Assembly (NCBI GenBank): GCA_003661465.1
Contig: QMWE01000059.1
Location: 1-6,233 of the forward strand
Length of the DNA: 6,233 bases
Source of the DNA: Hadesarchaea archaeon
Lineage (GTDB): Archaea > Hadarchaeota > Hadarchaeia > Hadarchaeales > Hadarchaeaceae
Direction of reading: 5' to 3'
Both the position numbers and the translations under genes were made by a program. The notes beneath the pieces were generated by a model. That model searched no databases, was not told the DNA's origin, and saw nothing but the letters and a program-made list of their open reading frames with translations. This document shows, one piece after another, positions 4,809 through 6,233 of the stretch (positions are counted from its first letter, which is position 1; each line of letters begins with the position of its first letter).

Positions 4809-5585
4809 ATGCTGATCTTCATCGGGTTAGGTTTAAACGACGATGGAATCTCGTTGCGCGGATTACGTGAAGCCAAAAACGCTGATACGGTGTATATGGA
4901 ACTCTACACCAGCTACATCCCCGGATTTGACCGGGATAAACTGGAACAGGAGATAGGAAAACCCATCCAGTTGGTGGACAGGAAAAAAGTTGAGATATTC
5001 CCCGACGAAATCCTGAACAATGCCAAAACCCAGAAGGTAGCGTTCCTCGTTCCAGGAGACCCCATGATTGCCACCACCCATGTGGACCTGCGCCTACGAG
5101 CCGCCAAGTCTAACATCGAGACGAAGTTGATACATGCTGCATCTATTATATCATCAGCTGCTGGAGCAGCTGGTCTTCAAAGTTACAAGTTCGGTCCATC
5201 CGCCACGATTCCTTTTTCTGATAATCCATCTATCAGACCTTATGAGGTATTGGAGGAAAATCTAAGCCGTGGGCTACACACATTGCTCTTGCTGGACATT
5301 AGAGCCGAAGAAAAAAGGTTGATGAGCGCAAATGAAGGTATAAAGGTCATGCTAGCGCTGGAAGAGAGATTGAGAAAAAACATCTTCACCCCGAACACTC
5401 TTGGAGTCGTGGTGGCGAGGGTGGGAACCCATGATAATTTGGTGGTGGCCAACACGGTCGAAAAACTTATCAAGACCAATTTTGGGTCCCCACCCCACGC
5501 GCTGATTATCCCAGGAAAACTTCATTTCATGGAGTCCGAGGCCCTCAGAGTATTCGCCGGAGCGCCTGAGGAGGCTCTCAAATGA
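4809..5585 (+). CDS. dph5: Diphthine synthase (SAM-dependent methyltransferase)
   Basis: Dph5 methylates the modified histidine of elongation factor 2 during diphthamide synthesis, using S-adenosylmethionine; it is cytoplasmic. From ATG 4809 the product is 258 residues, normal for archaeal Dph5. An upstream TTG at 4767 would add 14 unconserved residues reaching back toward the tRNA promoter, so I reject it; GTG 4803 remains possible. It has the class III (tetrapyrrole-methylase-like) fold pattern: an N-terminal IFIGLGLNDDGISLRGL strand and turn, GDPMIATTH at 83-91 in the SAM-binding loop, an Ala/Ser-rich IHAASIISSAAGAAGL helix at about 110, GVVVARVGTHDNLV near 200, and a C-terminal PPHALIIPGKLHFME. 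No key motif is missing. The last bases overlap the next gene as ATGA, so the two are translationally coupled. Confidence 0.95.
   Translation: MLIFIGLGLNDDGISLRGLREAKNADTVYMELYTSYIPGFDRDKLEQEIGKPIQLVDRKKVEIFPDEILNNAKTQKVAFLVPGDPMIATTHVDLRLRAAKSNIETKLIHAASIISSAAGAAGLQSYKFGPSATIPFSDNPSIRPYEVLEENLSRGLHTLLLLDIRAEEKRLMSANEGIKVMLALEERLRKNIFTPNTLGVVVARVGTHDNLVVANTVEKLIKTNFGSPPHALIIPGKLHFMESEALRVFAGAPEEALK
5570..5574 (+). promoter_or_regulatory. Ribosome binding site for nnr inside the end of dph5
   Basis: GGAGG, within GAGGAGG, lies seven bases before ATG 5582 and inside the last dph5 codons. It is the strongest and best-spaced Shine-Dalgarno in the window and confirms the overlapping start. Confidence 0.75.
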
Positions 5586-6233
5586 AACCGGTTGCCCCAG
5601 AAGAGATGAGAGATATCGAAAAACGGGCGGAGGAAATGGGTGTCTCAAGACTTCAGATGATGGAAAGCGCTGGCAAAGCTGTAGCAGATTGTATCAACGC
5701 CAAAATAGAGCTAAAGGGAAAACGAATTGCGGTCATATGTGGAATGGGAAACAACGGGGGAGACGGATTCGTCGCCGCTCGTTATCTCGCATCGTATGGA
5801 GCTATTGTTACTGTGTTTCTCCTCGGGAATGGTGAAAAAATCAAAAGTTGCGAAGCGTCTCGTAACTGGGAGATAATAAATCGCATGAAAAAAACTATCA
5901 AAGTAGTTCAACTTGCCAGTGAGAATCTCGAAAGATGGAGTCTGGCCATATCAAGCGCGGATGTGATCGTGGACGCAATCTTTGGGACTGGGATAAAGGG
6001 TGAGCTCGGAGATCCATACGTATCCCTGATGGAATTGATAAATTCAAGCGAGGCGATGAAGGTCTCCGTGGATGTGCCCTCTGGTCTGAACCCTTCTACA
6101 GGGAGATACACAAAGACAGTTGTGGCCGATGTAACAGTTACTTTCCACAGAAAAAAGAAAGGCATGATGAGCCAAGAACACATAACTGGGGAGGTAATTG
6201 TGGCAAATATAGGAATCCCTCCGGAGGCGGACA
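5582..6233 (+). CDS. nnr: NAD(P)H-hydrate epimerase (NnrE domain; runs off right edge)
   Basis: The enzyme repairs damaged NAD(P)H by interconverting the R and S epimers of NAD(P)H-hydrate, so that the partner dehydratase NnrD can restore the cofactor. The 217 codons visible cover essentially the whole YjeF N-terminal, Rossmann-like domain. An N-terminal helix with MMESAGKAVAD (26-36) is followed by the nucleotide-binding GMGNNGGDG at 54-62, VDAIFGTGIKGEL at 130-142, and VDVPSGLNPSTG at 163-174, with D164 at the likely catalytic position. The frame is open at the window edge, just after the IGIPPEA that usually closes this domain. In many archaea and bacteria an NnrD kinase-fold domain is fused behind it, so a bifunctional Nnr is expected but not seen here. 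ATG 5582 overlaps the dph5 stop by 4 bp and has a strong GGAGG. Confidence 0.92.
   Translation, partial: MKPVAPEEMRDIEKRAEEMGVSRLQMMESAGKAVADCINAKIELKGKRIAVICGMGNNGGDGFVAARYLASYGAIVTVFLLGNGEKIKSCEASRNWEIINRMKKTIKVVQLASENLERWSLAISSADVIVDAIFGTGIKGELGDPYVSLMELINSSEAMKVSVDVPSGLNPSTGRYTKTVVADVTVTFHRKKKGMMSQEHITGEVIVANIGIPPEAD

Noticed and set aside
1..6233. CRISPR array, insertion sequence, integrase or attachment repeat
   Set aside because: No regularly spaced repeats, transposase or integrase motifs, or duplicated tRNA 3' segments are visible in the window.

Overview
The window is archaeal. This rests on four things: tiaS (the archaeal enzyme that makes agmatidine at the wobble base of tRNA-Ile2), a diphthine synthase (dph5), TATA-like promoter elements with short leaders, and above all tRNA genes interrupted by introns with bulge-helix-bulge (BHB) splice motifs. 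Exact placement is uncertain. The proteins alone do not separate deep euryarchaeal-type lineages from TACK-type ones. Multi-intron tRNAs are best known from Thermoproteales, but non-canonical introns also occur elsewhere.

Layout. Positions 1-396 (minus strand) hold the first 132 codons of an exported protein of unknown function that runs off the left edge. A compact divergent promoter region (397-454) separates it from tiaS (plus, 455-1762). After a 52-bp spacer containing three small hairpins comes a 151-residue protein that looks like an archaeal SecB-like chaperone (1815-2270). It is followed, after 12 bp, by a cytoplasmic glycoside hydrolase family 2 enzyme (2283-4466). Two tRNA genes lie on the minus strand: tRNA-Gln(UUG) at 4472-4608 and tRNA-Lys(CUU) at 4644-4756. 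Divergent from them on the plus strand is dph5 (4809-5585), which overlaps by ATGA the start of an NAD(P)H-hydrate epimerase gene that leaves the window at the right edge.

The main result is the tRNA pair. Neither gene folds as written. Removing five tiny introns (24, 20 and 17 nt from tRNA-Gln; 22 and 17 nt from tRNA-Lys) gives two fully canonical cloverleaves of 73 and 74 nt. Four of the five introns are at non-canonical places: D loop, D stem, T arm and the acceptor/D junction. For three of those four, a complete BHB (outer helix, 3-nt bulge, 4-bp helix, 3-nt bulge, inner helix) can be drawn by hand, and its predicted cut sites coincide with the ends expected from the tRNA consensus. A standard covariance-model scan could easily miss these genes or call them pseudogenes.

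Functionally the window is mostly translation-related (tRNA wobble modification, two tRNAs, EF2 diphthamide modification), with metabolite repair (nnr), a putative chaperone, a probably accessory sugar hydrolase and a surface protein. No CRISPR array, insertion sequence or integrase is visible. No gene-free stretch exceeds 300 bases.
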